DNA from: Siphonodentalium dalli
Lineage: Eukaryota > Mollusca > Scaphopoda > Gadilida > Siphonodentaliidae
Direction of reading: 5' to 3'
Assembly: GCA_032622095.1 (NCBI GenBank)
Contig: CP136067.1
Location: 200,034,052-200,098,051, forward strand
DNA: 64,000 nt
Both the position numbers and the translations under genes were made by a program. Positions 1 through 9,200 of the stretch are shown in pieces (positions within the stretch are counted from its first letter, which is position 1; every line of letters begins with the position of its first letter). The notes below the pieces were generated by a model. The model was not told the DNA's origin, made no database searches, and saw nothing but the letters and a program-made list of their open reading frames with translations.

Positions 1-529
1 CAATTTTACTACCACCGATCAAACTTTCTCTAGAAGTTAATCCAGCATTGCCACCACCTTTGGTATTCTCTTCAAATTGTTCTGCTGTATCGCCATACCA
101 CATTTCTAAATTTGCTAATTGATTATCTTTATATTCTGGAGAGTATCCCAACAGATTTTCGAAATATGCTCGGTATGGGTAAGTGTCAGAATTCGAAGTT
201 ATCAATTTGTTGTTCAAGTAAACATCGATACTGCTGAACATGCTATGAAAGAAATTGTTAACAGGTGCTAATTCCGTACCAGCTAGCAAATTAGTTCCAT
301 CTTTTTTTGTAATTTTGAATTTCACATAAAGATAAGATTGGTTAATATCTGTCCACTTTTCGGTTTGAGATGGTATGACAAACTCTATCGGAGCAGAATT
401 ATTCAGCGGTGCAATCGGATGATTTTCGATCCACTGCGATTCTGACATTGTAGCCACTGTTGGTGGAACATGTGTTATATCAAGTTCCGATTTATTGCAT
501 TCGCATGATCCATTTACCATTTGTGCCAT
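1..529 (-). CDS. MCP: Polinton major capsid protein, N-terminal part (cut by window edge)
   Basis: The reading frame is open from an ATG at 529 to the left edge, giving about 176 residues with no stop, so the C-terminal part is outside the window. The N-terminus contains SCECNKSELD, then PPTVATMSESQWIE, PIEFVIPS and SYLYVKFKI, followed by NSDTYPYRAYFENLLGY. I recognise this as the start of the F54H12.2-like family, which is the double-jelly-roll major capsid protein of invertebrate Polintons. Family members are usually several hundred residues long. It would form the hexon-type capsomers of an icosahedral particle. The next gene upstream stops 2 bases away, as in a compact viral gene block. 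Family assignment is from memory of the motif order. Confidence 0.88.
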   Translation of the reverse strand, partial: MAQMVNGSCECNKSELDITHVPPTVATMSESQWIENHPIAPLNNSAPIEFVIPSQTEKWTDINQSYLYVKFKITKKDGTNLLAGTELAPVNNFFHSMFSSIDVYLNNKLITSNSDTYPYRAYFENLLGYSPEYKDNQLANLEMWYGDTAEQFEENTKGGGNAGLTSRESLIGGSKI

Positions 530-531
530 GA

Positions 532-906
532 TTAATCAAAAATATCAAGAGCTCGACTGCTAGGATGTTTTTTCGACTGACTTTTTCGGCGTTTGACAGC
601 TGAATGATTCATTTTTGAATTCGCTACTCTTTTTCTAGGTTTTTGTCTCGAGTTCAAAATTTGATTTTTAGCTTGTGTGCCAAAAGATTTTAAAGCTTTT
701 TTACCTTCAGACATCAACGCTTCTTTCGGACTTTTACCTTGATTAATAATTTCATCTGCAACACCAAAAGTGTGTTTTTTCGCAAGTTGTAAAGCTGTCC
801 GACCAATCGGTTTTAGAAATGGTACAGCAGATCTCATAAGTGATTTGAAAATTGAACCAATACCGTTACCATATTGCCGTGGTACACCTCTATACACGGG
901 GAACAT
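532..906 (-). CDS. Small basic virion protein, Polinton/adintovirus pX-like
   Basis: A 124-residue, strongly basic protein. It begins with MFPVYRGVPRQYGNGIGSIF, a short glycine-containing leader, followed by a hydrophobic or amphipathic stretch (about residues 20-45, SLMRSAVPFLKPIGRTALQL) and a lysine/arginine-rich tail (about 85-118). The YRG-P-Q-G-GIGS opening recurs next to capsid genes in invertebrate Polintons and has been compared with small adenovirus core or minor capsid proteins such as pX and pVI. A role in DNA condensation or membrane contact inside the virion is inferred. It lies 2 bases upstream of the capsid gene and 5 bases downstream of the penton-like gene. Confidence 0.65.
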   Translation of the reverse strand: MFPVYRGVPRQYGNGIGSIFKSLMRSAVPFLKPIGRTALQLAKKHTFGVADEIINQGKSPKEALMSEGKKALKSFGTQAKNQILNSRQKPRKRVANSKMNHSAVKRRKSQSKKHPSSRALDIFD

Positions 907-911
907 TGTTT

Positions 912-1763
912 TTAGAACTCCTCTCGTTTTCTGAAATGCAGCTTCGCCAAAGACTTACCACCAATAAACTGAATTGATTCTCCTGTGTCGCCACTTATAT
1001 TTACACTAATTTTGTCAAAGTATGACTTTGAAACTGGAACATAATGTAAATTTAAAAATTCATGTTTTACATGTAATCCGTCGATATCTCTTTTAATTCT
1101 GAAAGAAACAACTCGTAAAATTTGTACTTCAACATTTCCAACAATTGTGAAATCGGCAATATCAGAATAAACAAACATTTGATTATGACCAACAAACAAA
1201 TCTACACCAAACGGAAATCTACTATTTGAATAAAAATCTTCAGAAGCGTTTTCAGTTTTGTAACCCAACTTGTGCAAAAGACATTGTGGTAATTCAATTC
1301 CTAGTTTTGGGATACTTAAACTCTTGCGAATAATTTTCACACGTTTTGTAACTTTTGAGTACTTGATGTGAAATCCGTATTCGTTTTGCATTGCTTCTCC
1401 AAGTGTTTCATCAATTACATCTTGCATTGTATCAAGTAAATCTGTCGCAGAGGTATACGAACCTTCGCGTATCTGTATTTCAATTGCACGAACGCCATCA
1501 GGTCTCGTAAATATCTTTTCTTCAAAACGATTTTGAAGAATAGACAGTATTATTGCATCAGTTGTAATCAAATTGAATTTACACGAATCCCCTGTAACAT
1601 TGTATGTTTCTGAAGGTGTTATCAGTTCGACTAATGCAACTTCCCATTTTTCTTTATCAATTTGAATTGGTTTTGGTAATTGTACAGTAAAACAACATTG
1701 AGTATTGTTTGGATACATTACCATTGAACTGTCGCTCGGAATTGTAATGTAGAAAGAATTCAT
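912..1763 (-). CDS. Penton-like minor capsid protein
   Basis: A 283-residue protein starting MNSFYITIPSDSSMVMYPNN, followed by TQCCFTVQLPKPIQI and KWEVALVELITPSETYNV. This opening (FYITLPSNSSM-like, then W-EVALVE) recurs in Polinton elements beside the major capsid gene. It is generally taken as the single-jelly-roll minor capsid (penton) protein, or its functional equivalent, that sits at particle vertices. No enzyme motif is visible. The start codon overlaps the stop of the membrane-protein gene as ATGA (1760-1763), so these two genes were probably inherited as a unit. Assignment to the penton rather than another structural protein rests on family memory and gene order. Confidence 0.68.
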   Translation of the reverse strand: MNSFYITIPSDSSMVMYPNNTQCCFTVQLPKPIQIDKEKWEVALVELITPSETYNVTGDSCKFNLITTDAIILSILQNRFEEKIFTRPDGVRAIEIQIREGSYTSATDLLDTMQDVIDETLGEAMQNEYGFHIKYSKVTKRVKIIRKSLSIPKLGIELPQCLLHKLGYKTENASEDFYSNSRFPFGVDLFVGHNQMFVYSDIADFTIVGNVEVQILRVVSFRIKRDIDGLHVKHEFLNLHYVPVSKSYFDKISVNISGDTGESIQFIGGKSLAKLHFRKREEF

Positions 1764-2023
1764 ACTTTCAAAATTTCTGTCGACTGATTTTTCAAATATT
1801 TCAAACGCGGTGTTGGTAAAATGTATCCCAAAGAACTACTGAGTAAAATTAACCACAGTTCGTTATTTTCACTTTGTAAACTTAAATGAACAATTGCTGT
1901 AGCGATTATACCAACAATTATAATAATTTGTGTAAAATATGTTACTTGATTTTTTGCAATTTTTTCTCCACAGATTTGAAATTGTGATGGAACATCGAGA
2001 CCAACTGAACCATTTTGAGACAT
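1760..2023 (-). CDS. Small two-span membrane protein of Polinton
   Basis: The start chosen is the ATG at 2023, giving 87 residues (MSQNGSVGLDVPSQFQICGE...). The frame is open further upstream, but that part overlaps the integrase gene and carries no recognisable sequence. Two hydrophobic segments are visible, about residues 31-47 (TQIIIIVGIIATAIVHL) and 56-70 (ELWLILLSSSLGYIL), joined by a short polar loop (SLQSENN). The CGEKIAK-N-QVTYFTQ and LLSSSLGYILPTP blocks recur in small proteins encoded beside Polinton capsid genes. Function is unknown; a virion membrane or assembly role is inferred from position only. It overlaps the penton-like start by four bases. Confidence 0.62.
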   Translation of the reverse strand: MSQNGSVGLDVPSQFQICGEKIAKNQVTYFTQIIIIVGIIATAIVHLSLQSENNELWLILLSSSLGYILPTPRLKYLKNQSTEILKV

Positions 2024-2033
2024 GTTAAAAGTT

Positions 2034-3128
2034 TTATACCAAATTTGTGGCAGGAATCCAACTGTCAAATTTTTTAGGATAACCACCCCAATGAACTTTA
2101 ATTTCTCTAACTGATTTACCAGCAACTTTTCTTGAACGTTTACCAACAACTGATTCAATTTCGTAAACTTTATTATCTTTTATATGTTGAATTTCTTTAC
2201 CATAAAATGATCCTGCGATGTTTTCACCATCTAAATCTACTAATTTGTAAGTTAATGGTGTACTTTTACAAACTCTACTAATTTTGAAAATTTCTTTTGT
2301 CCAATTTGGAAGATATCCTTTATCAAAAGTTCTCTTTGTTTTATTTATTCTAACAAAATCTCCAACTTTCAACATCTTATCTTTTTTCGTTTTTAACTTT
2401 CCATAAAGATTTCTGGAAACTTCAATTTCATTTTCTCGAGTTACTAAAACTGGTGCCATCTTAATACTTCTATGAAAACTTTTGTTGTAAGAATTCACAA
2501 AATCGTGCAAAACATCAACGTATTTCAAAGTTTGATTATGTGTAAAATATTTCCACATCTTTGTTTTCAATGTCCGTTGAAAACGTTCAACTATACTTGC
2601 TTTTGTCTCTGGATTCTCTGTTGTGAAAAAATGAATTTTCTTAGATTTCAAAAATTGTAAAAATAATTTATTTTTGAATTCGGAACCTTTGTCAGATTGA
2701 AATGAAGCTGGTTTTCGTTTTGATGATTCGAGAATTTTCTGAAATGTTTTAACTAAAGTTTTACCAGTTTTATCTTTAATTTTTTCAACCCATGCAAATT
2801 TTGAGAACACATCAATAACACAAAGTAAATATCTGTATTTGTCATTGTGCTTTTGCAAAGTTTGCAAATCTGCCAGATCAGCTTGCCACTGAATATCAAT
2901 TCCTGCAACAATAGTTTTACGTCTGCGAAATTTCCGAACAATTGGTTTGTGCAAAGTATATGTTTTTTGCCATTGTAACCATTTTTTAACATCTGAAAGT
3001 TTAATTTTGTTATTTGTTTCTTTTGCATTTTTAAAAAGTTGATTTGCTCCACTGAAACCACCAACTTCTTTTGGATTGTAGTAAATTTCAGTTAGAAGTT
3101 TGTCAAATTTTATGTAAGTGGGGACCAT
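2034..3128 (-). CDS. INT: Retrovirus-type DD35E integrase with C-terminal chromodomain
   Basis: A 364-residue Polinton integrase that would cut and join element ends to host DNA. The catalytic core holds D84 (WQADLADL), D146 (FQSDKGSEF) and E181 (IVERFQRTLK), so the D-to-E spacing is exactly 35. An N-terminal Polinton-type block (YYNPKEVGGFSGANQLF) lies at residues 16-32, and a basic linker (KFRRRKT) precedes the core. After the core comes a small domain (LKVGDFVRI, about 253-261). Residues 322-364 form a chromodomain-like module (YEIESVV ... IKVHWGGYP ... FDSWIPATNL), the module thought to steer integration toward modified chromatin. All three catalytic residues are present and the frame is unbroken. 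Its start overlaps the preceding gene by 19 bases. Confidence 0.93.
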   Translation of the reverse strand: MVPTYIKFDKLLTEIYYNPKEVGGFSGANQLFKNAKETNNKIKLSDVKKWLQWQKTYTLHKPIVRKFRRRKTIVAGIDIQWQADLADLQTLQKHNDKYRYLLCVIDVFSKFAWVEKIKDKTGKTLVKTFQKILESSKRKPASFQSDKGSEFKNKLFLQFLKSKKIHFFTTENPETKASIVERFQRTLKTKMWKYFTHNQTLKYVDVLHDFVNSYNKSFHRSIKMAPVLVTRENEIEVSRNLYGKLKTKKDKMLKVGDFVRINKTKRTFDKGYLPNWTKEIFKISRVCKSTPLTYKLVDLDGENIAGSFYGKEIQHIKDNKVYEIESVVGKRSRKVAGKSVREIKVHWGGYPKKFDSWIPATNLV

Positions 3129-3829
3129 TCTTTCAAAATAGATTTTCTGGTTTTAGGAAAACTTTGAGGTGTGAAAATATCAACTGAACGTTTTCTTGAC
3201 TTGCCACTGCTAGGAGTTGCATGAGGTGTATGAAACTCATCACCAGTGTGACCTTTTAAATGTCTTTGTATCCACAACCATCGATTCCTGTTACCTACAT
3301 AATCTTGTGGTACATTAAGTTCCCCCAATCCACGTAGGAATGTTTCATAACCAACTGGGTCAAAACCTTTTCGGTGACGAACAACATCGTTTATCAAATC
3401 AATTATATTTGATCCAGTAACTGTTTCTGTTCCATAAATTAATTGTCCACGATCATCCCATCTAAGTTTAGGATTAGTTGACAACAATGTTAAAATTTGT
3501 TGTGCTTTACCACGAAGTTTAGATGGAACACTTTCCAATATATGTTCACTCATGTTCCCAAAGTTTTCAGATAACTTTTGTTCAGGTAAACTGAATTTTG
3601 AATTTAAAGATTTTTGTGAAGTTTTCAATTTGTACAAATTTTCTCCAAATAACTGTGACTTTTCTGATTCAGAAATATTTTTATCATAAACTGATTTCAA
3701 TTCTTTGTAAGAATCTGAAACATTTGAAATTGCAGGATCAGGAGGTAATTGAGGTTTATTCATTTCTGACATTTTCCATTGTTTGAAATCTTCCAACATT
3801 CTGAATGGTACAATAACCATTTTCTTCAT
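3110..3829 (-). CDS. Unassigned Polinton protein (GSNIIDLINDVVRHRKGF family)
   Basis: A 239-residue protein of unknown function. The conserved-looking core runs from about residue 100 to 190: KLRGKAQQILTLL, LRWDDRGQLIYG, GSNIIDLINDVVRHRKGFDP and LNVPQDYVGNRNRWLWIQ. The tail is basic and rich in serine and threonine. I recognise the core as one that recurs in invertebrate Polinton-type elements and in scattered uncharacterised animal proteins. The N-terminal third is charged and probably partly coiled. It sits between the integrase gene, which it overlaps by 19 bases, and a small basic QKGGF protein. No catalytic motif is visible, so a virion or DNA-binding role would be guesswork. Confidence 0.6.
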   Translation of the reverse strand: MKKMVIVPFRMLEDFKQWKMSEMNKPQLPPDPAISNVSDSYKELKSVYDKNISESEKSQLFGENLYKLKTSQKSLNSKFSLPEQKLSENFGNMSEHILESVPSKLRGKAQQILTLLSTNPKLRWDDRGQLIYGTETVTGSNIIDLINDVVRHRKGFDPVGYETFLRGLGELNVPQDYVGNRNRWLWIQRHLKGHTGDEFHTPHATPSSGKSRKRSVDIFTPQSFPKTRKSILKEWSPLT

Positions 3830-3849
3830 ATTTATTTGAGATTTAGTTT

Positions 3850-4212
3850 TTACAAAATATTTTTAACAACTGCACCTAATGTTTTGCTAATCAATGGAGC
3901 AAGAAATAATAATGGTAAAAAGCCACCTTTTTGATTCAAAATTTTCTTCTTTTGTTGCAAAGGTTTGTTCTTGTCTGCAAGATATCTGATATGTTTACGC
4001 TTCGAATGTAACTTGCGGTTCTGAGCTTCATTCAGTTTTACATTACCTTTTAAAAGATTTTGACAACATTCTGAAATGCAATCCATCACTTGTTTCGGAG
4101 CATCGTTGATCATTTTCTTTTTATATGCAGATGGAACTTTACTCATTGCAACAATCAACTCCCCATATTTTTTTATCAGCGGTACTTTCCGGCTCTTAGT
4201 TTTTGAAGGCAT
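3850..4212 (-). CDS. Small basic QKGGF protein, copy 1 (putative virion component)
   Basis: The ATG at 4212 is chosen, giving 120 residues; the codon two positions upstream is GTG. The protein is lysine-rich through residue 95, then changes to QKGGFLPLLFLAPLISKTLG, a glycine hinge followed by a hydrophobic segment, ending AVVKNIL. The block NLLKGNVKLNEAQNRKL followed by K-K-ILNQKGGF recurs in small Polinton proteins. The charged body with a hydrophobic C-terminus fits a core or membrane-active capsid protein, but that is inference. The next gene upstream carries the same module (see its entry), so the pair look like diverged tandem duplicates. The gene is 20 bases upstream of the 3110-3829 gene. 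Confidence 0.58.
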   Translation of the reverse strand: MPSKTKSRKVPLIKKYGELIVAMSKVPSAYKKKMINDAPKQVMDCISECCQNLLKGNVKLNEAQNRKLHSKRKHIRYLADKNKPLQQKKKILNQKGGFLPLLFLAPLISKTLGAVVKNIL

Positions 4213-4268
4213 CTTCACAGTCTAAGTAGTTGTCTCAAAATGAGCAGAAAAATTATATGTTTCATCTT

Positions 4269-4856
4269 TTATCTTTTCTGATTGAACCATTCTAAAGCTT
4301 CGAATGCCGATTTCGATGGATCAGACAACGGCATAAATTTAGAAAATTCAAGATCAATAACTGGTTTTTTTTGTAACGGTTGATGTTGAGGGTTCTGCTG
4401 AGAAGGTATAGGTGTAAATTTAGAATGTTGATTTTGTTGAGTTTGCATCGGTGTAAACTTTGAATGATTTAGAGAAAGCTTTGTTTTACGTTTAGATTCT
4501 TTTTGATTACCTCTTTGTTGTGTTTGCTTCCGAGTAATCTTTGAACGTTTTGGAGAAACCTTAGATTTACTTTTAGATTGTCTACCAGTTTGTTCAAATG
4601 AATTTTTCAAAAGACTTCTAATTAAAACTCCTCCAAGAAACCCACTACCACCTCGTTGTAAAATTAATTTGCGTTTTGTTTCCATATCAGTTGATCGATC
4701 AGAGATTTTTTTAAGAACATTTTTATTTCTCTGAAAAAACTTTTTTGTCTGTGATGGTAATTTCCAATCATGTTCAAGAAATAATTCAGCTGCAAAAGTG
4801 AAGAAATTTATAATTTGTGACAGTTCATCATGACTAAACATCTCGGTGGACGACAT
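4269..4856 (-). CDS. QRGGSGF protein, copy 2, with SKFTP repeats
   Basis: The ATG at 4856 gives 195 residues (MSSTEMFSHDELSQ...). An upstream ATG at 4925 is in frame, but it overlaps the ATPase gene. A TATAAA sits on the minus strand at 4890-4895, about 35 bases before the chosen start, which supports the shorter form. Residues about 22-85 (AAELFLEHDWKLPSQTKKF ... KRKLILQRGGSGFLGGVL) match the module of the neighbouring 120-residue protein. After it comes a long low-complexity lysine/serine/glutamine region with three SKF-x-P motifs (HSKFTPM, HSKFTPI, FSKFMPL) and a C-terminal FEALEWFNQKR. Function is unknown. The repeats may be short docking motifs for a capsid or ATPase partner; that is inference. 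Confidence 0.55.
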   Translation of the reverse strand: MSSTEMFSHDELSQIINFFTFAAELFLEHDWKLPSQTKKFFQRNKNVLKKISDRSTDMETKRKLILQRGGSGFLGGVLIRSLLKNSFEQTGRQSKSKSKVSPKRSKITRKQTQQRGNQKESKRKTKLSLNHSKFTPMQTQQNQHSKFTPIPSQQNPQHQPLQKKPVIDLEFSKFMPLSDPSKSAFEALEWFNQKR

Positions 4857-4890
4857 GGTTCTAAAATGAAAAAAGTAACAACAACTGAAT

Positions 4891-5541
4891 TTATACTTTT
4901 GAATAAATGACAGGACCTCGGTCATTAGCTGTCAACCATTTATGGAAAATATCAGTTCTAATTCGCAAATAATTTTCTGTTCTAGGATGAAAATCTACTA
5001 AAATATATCCATGATTTATTGAAGTTGCATCTTCGTATGCTTGTTTCAAATGATTGGTTTGCATTTGATGAGCCAAAACTTTTATTTGATTTTTATCTCG
5101 AACGCTTTGAAATAAAACCATGTAGTGTGCATTCAAACTTATAGTTCTGCTACTTTTTGATTTTTGGAACATGTTTTGAGTAATGTAAATTATTGAAGCA
5201 TTTCGATGGTGTCCTTTTCTAGTAAACCAAAGCATTATTTTGTCTTCATCTTGTTCCCCCATCATGTCATCGAAAACAACAAGATGAGGAAATGATTTAT
5301 CTGATACAATTTCCTCATCATCGTCTGGAATACCATCGATAAACTCAACGTTATCAATTTCTTTTATACGATTGTATGTGTCTTGCCATTCTTTGTAACA
5401 CCAAACTATTTTCTTTGGTGGTGTTTGGAATAAATCGTGTTTAAATTCAATAACTTTTTTAACAAATTCTGTTTTACCTGATCCACTAGGTCCGCTGATA
5501 AAGAAATTACACGGATGTTGGAAAAGTAAAGATTCTTCCAT
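4891..5541 (-). CDS. ATP: A32-type genome-packaging ATPase (FtsK/HerA superfamily)
   Basis: A 216-residue ATPase of the size usual for Polinton, adintovirus and virophage packaging motors. Walker A is GPSGSGKT at residues 17-24. Walker B is HLVVFDDM at 86-93, with acidic residues D91 and D92. A sensor-like YITQN follows at 119-123, and RKGHHRNASIIY matches the region before the sensor in A32 proteins. It would pump the linear DNA genome into preformed capsids. The N-terminus is short (16 residues) before the P-loop, as in the family. All key residues are present and the frame is intact. It lies 33 bases downstream of the 5575-6225 gene. Confidence 0.92.
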   Translation of the reverse strand: MEESLLFQHPCNFFISGPSGSGKTEFVKKVIEFKHDLFQTPPKKIVWCYKEWQDTYNRIKEIDNVEFIDGIPDDDEEIVSDKSFPHLVVFDDMMGEQDEDKIMLWFTRKGHHRNASIIYITQNMFQKSKSSRTISLNAHYMVLFQSVRDKNQIKVLAHQMQTNHLKQAYEDATSINHGYILVDFHPRTENYLRIRTDIFHKWLTANDRGPVIYSKV

Positions 5542-5574
5542 GTTGTCACTTTGATGTCTAATCAGAGAGTGAAC

Positions 5575-6225
5575 TTAACGACGTGTGAATTTAGTTCTTA
5601 AAGAGAAATCTCCAAAGCTGTAAACATTTCCATACATTTCAATAATCCAATTATCATAGTCTTCTATTCTTCTGTACTTTGTTCTGTAAATAAAAAAATC
5701 ATCCCCCAAAATGTTTTGAATTTTTGCATATGTTGACATTGTTTTTGTTAACAAATACCCATAGATCCTAGGATCTGATTCAAAAGTTCCCCCAGCAAGA
5801 GGAAAATGATCTTCATACTTTGTATAATGAATATAGTCATGTTCATCAAAAGTTCCTAAATCTATATCTAAATGGTGTTGATCACCACCAAATGTCCAAA
5901 AATCAGATATTTTTTCAATGAGAAAAAATGTTTTGAATTTAATAAATGATTCAATATATTTTTGAGAGAAATGAGAAGATATACTTGACTCAAGATAGGC
6001 CAATCTCTGTAAACATTCGCCGACATCACAGCATCGTAGTATTGCTTTCTTTTCTCTTTCAAACCAGACTTCTTGTAATTCCTTCTTTATCTCTGGAATA
6101 AGCGTTGACTGTGCCACCAAATATCCATAAATCTTCTCAGCAATTTCTGGAGGTACTACTCCTGCCAACATCTTGACATGAAATGACTCAACATCTCCAT
6201 CCGTATGGGTATGTATGAATACCAT
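5575..6225 (-). CDS. Unassigned Polinton protein, 216 residues
   Basis: The start chosen is the ATG at 6225 (MVFIHTHTDGDVESFHVKML...). The frame is open a little further but only to a GTG at 6279. The first 38 bases overlap the 3' end of the polymerase gene in another frame, so translation is coupled or uses a separate message. The protein is acidic to neutral and rich in aromatic residues, with predicted helices in the first half (PPEIAEKIYGYL, IKKELQEVWFEREKK) and a C-terminal half rich in D, H and Y. I could not find an adenain-type His-Asp-Cys arrangement, zinc ligands or a nucleotide-binding loop. I do not recognise the family. Confidence 0.5.
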   Translation of the reverse strand: MVFIHTHTDGDVESFHVKMLAGVVPPEIAEKIYGYLVAQSTLIPEIKKELQEVWFEREKKAILRCCDVGECLQRLAYLESSISSHFSQKYIESFIKFKTFFLIEKISDFWTFGGDQHHLDIDLGTFDEHDYIHYTKYEDHFPLAGGTFESDPRIYGYLLTKTMSTYAKIQNILGDDFFIYRTKYRRIEDYDNWIIEMYGNVYSFGDFSLRTKFTRR

Positions 6226-9200
6226 TGACGAGTTTTCGTTTTGTGTACACCGATCTGAAAGTTTTGGTTTGACACTCACTAATCAATTGATGGTTCTTTT
6301 GTCTTTTAATTCTGGAAGGATACTCAACAACAGTTTTGAAATTTTCACGATCATTAACACATTGTACCATTGTTTCAAAATTAACTTTTTGACTTGTGCT
6401 GTAATCAAGAGTGATACCTTTTACCTTACATTTGGTGTATCTTCTCCCATCTTTGATGTATTCATATCCGTAGTTCTTTGGCCCAAGTCCAACAAATTTG
6501 ACAATCTTTGCATCTGGATGTTCGTTGCTCCATTTCCCCAATCTTCCTTCGATAGTTTTGATGTTCTTCTTTGATGGATCACTGACATACATACAGCTGT
6601 CTGTATCAAAATACAGCACTCTATCTCCAAGTTTTTCTAAAACTTTATACAATTGTAATCTTGCATACGCTGTAACAAAAGAAGCAACAACAACATTTGC
6701 TGAATGATGAGGTTCAATATTATCTAAGATGTCAACATAATTTACCAGAATGAATTTGTCACCATCAAGCAGTGTAACATTTTGAACAATTATATTGTTA
6801 CTAGTAAGCAATTCAAAATAACGTGATGGTTTATCCACATACTCTGTTTTTGACATAAGATTTCTTTGTGCATTCTTACCCCATATACAATTAATCATAA
6901 TTTTAGATATTTGACGTTTTCCTGGATTCTTCTCGATGTTCTCCAATTTTATACCCTCAGCTGCATAATAATCCTGTACAAACTTTTGTTTCTGTTCTTC
7001 TGTCTCAACACCAAATGGATAACCACTACATTCCTGTTTGATCTTTAGATGTTTATCGATATAGGATTTGTATATTTCATCTGTCCAATCTGTCCAATGC
7101 CAAATTTGGTACACATCAAGTATTTTGTAGCCAACATCCATTGCTTTGAATAATTCTGGCGTGGTCCACACTCCGGTTATAGCTCGATCTTCTTCTGAAT
7201 GGTTACATGCCTCGTTCTCATTGATGGCACAAGTGTTGCACAGAGTAAAAACCATTTTCTTGTTACAATGAATCGGTAGAACTGGAATATACAATTTCGA
7301 TGGTGGTAAAATTGTACATTTAACAAGCCCCGCATAGTCTCTAATGTGTTCTTGATCGATCTGCTCTTGGCTCAAAATTTCTGGATGTCCAACAGGGTAG
7401 AATTTATATTTGTTGCAAAATGGATACAACGAACACACATCGATGAACTTGATTTCTTTTGTGGAATCTTGATCAATTTCCTCGTACAATTTGATGGCAT
7501 TTGTACGTCCACCAAACAATGCTTCTCTTGGCAAAATGGGGTCTCGATGTTTGTAGAAAGATTCCATTTGTTGTTTGAATTTCACATCCGATTTCATTCT
7601 TTCGTCGATCTGATGCTCCCAAATTGATTCAACTCTGTAACCAAGACTTTCCAGTTCATCTTTCTTCTGTTGGGTTCTTGTATATAATTCTTCCATGGTG
7701 AGCATCGTATAGGGATTCTTGTATTGTCTGTTGTTGTAACATTTTGGACATCCATGAAACAGACATCCATTCATCTCAAAAACTGTTCTTGTGGCTTCCT
7801 CATATCCATCGACGTAGTGTCCACCAATCTTGATTTCTCCTCCATTCAAAGCATGCTTGATTGTTATCATACGTGACAATGATATATGTTGAAGCCAACG
7901 TATCGCTTTCATGGAATAGTTTTTAGCACATGGGTATCCACCATCTGGAATGATTCCAATTGTTTTCTCTGGCATTGAATTCTTCCTCCATGCCAAATTG
8001 CAAACTTGCGCCAATGTTATTGACTCAATGAACGGGTCAATCTGTTCTGTTTCCAATATGTATTTCCTGAATTTTCCACATCCACGGCGAAGAATATCCA
8101 CGTCTGATTTGCAGTACTTCTCCATCTCTTCTTGGAAGTTGAATATCACGTAATTTTCTATTTTCTCATTGTACCATTCAAAGAATTTCTCTCGATTTTC
8201 CACGCTCATCATGTCTGGTTTGTAGTAATCAGAAGCCAAGTAATGTCCAATGTAATTTTGAAACTTTGGTGAATTCGCCCAATGTGGAAAGTGTCCTTTC
8301 GCCATCTCATTCAGCTGAAAAGTTTGTGGAAACTTTGAAAGCGGCATCATCAGAAAACTCAGAGAATCAATAACTTTCACGCTGTTGCATTTTAAACTGA
8401 GAATCTTGTTTCCATTCATGATCAGTTCTGGTTTATGAATTCCACTTTGTATGAGTGCTTGAAGTAGAAACTGTGCATCGTATCCCTGAGCATTATGTGC
8501 TATTGCAACACATCCTTTGTGATCTTGGTGGAATAACCAGTTTGTGAAGTCTGTTAAAACGTTGTCACCCTTGAATACAAATTCTCTGGAATCCGGTCCG
8601 CATGTTTCACATTTTTCTTCGATTGGTTTGCACATGCAATCTCCACAAGCGGTATGTGCAACACAGAAGTTTGGAATATGAACACCTGTGTCTTGTCTGC
8701 ATTCAAAGTCAAAGAATACATATGGAATCTTTGCAGGTTTCTTTTCCGGTGATTCATATTTTGGAATGTAGCACCTGTGATCTGCTTCAACGATTTCTTT
8801 GCAATGTTTGCATTTCTTCAACCCCGCACATATATGTCTGCTTGATTTATTGATGAGAATTTCTTCATCACAATTGTTGCATAGTTGAACCAAATCACAT
8901 ATTTTTCTTTTCTGTTTTCCTTCCGTCTTCAAATGGTTGTCGAAACATGATTTACTTCTGAATGATCGTTGACACGTTCTACACTTCACCCAATTTGTGA
9001 AATTACACTGTGTCAATGACCAGCATGCACAAACAAATCTGCATCGATGATCGCCACGCATATGGAATCCAATGTCGCAGAATTCGCAGTAGTAGCTGGT
9101 GCCTAGAAATCCTTTGATTGATGTTATGGTGTCGAAGTGATTGTTGTTGTAGTAGATGTGTACACATTTGCTATCCGAACACATTTCTGCAGGTTCAAAT

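Noticed and set aside
2032-2038. TATAAAA on the minus strand before the two-span membrane protein
   Set aside because: Only about 9 bases separate it from the ATG at 2023, so transcription would start inside the coding region; probably chance at the integrase stop.
5575-6225. Adenovirus-type protease
   Set aside because: Expected from Polinton gene content, but no convincing His, Asp/Glu and Cys arrangement could be seen.
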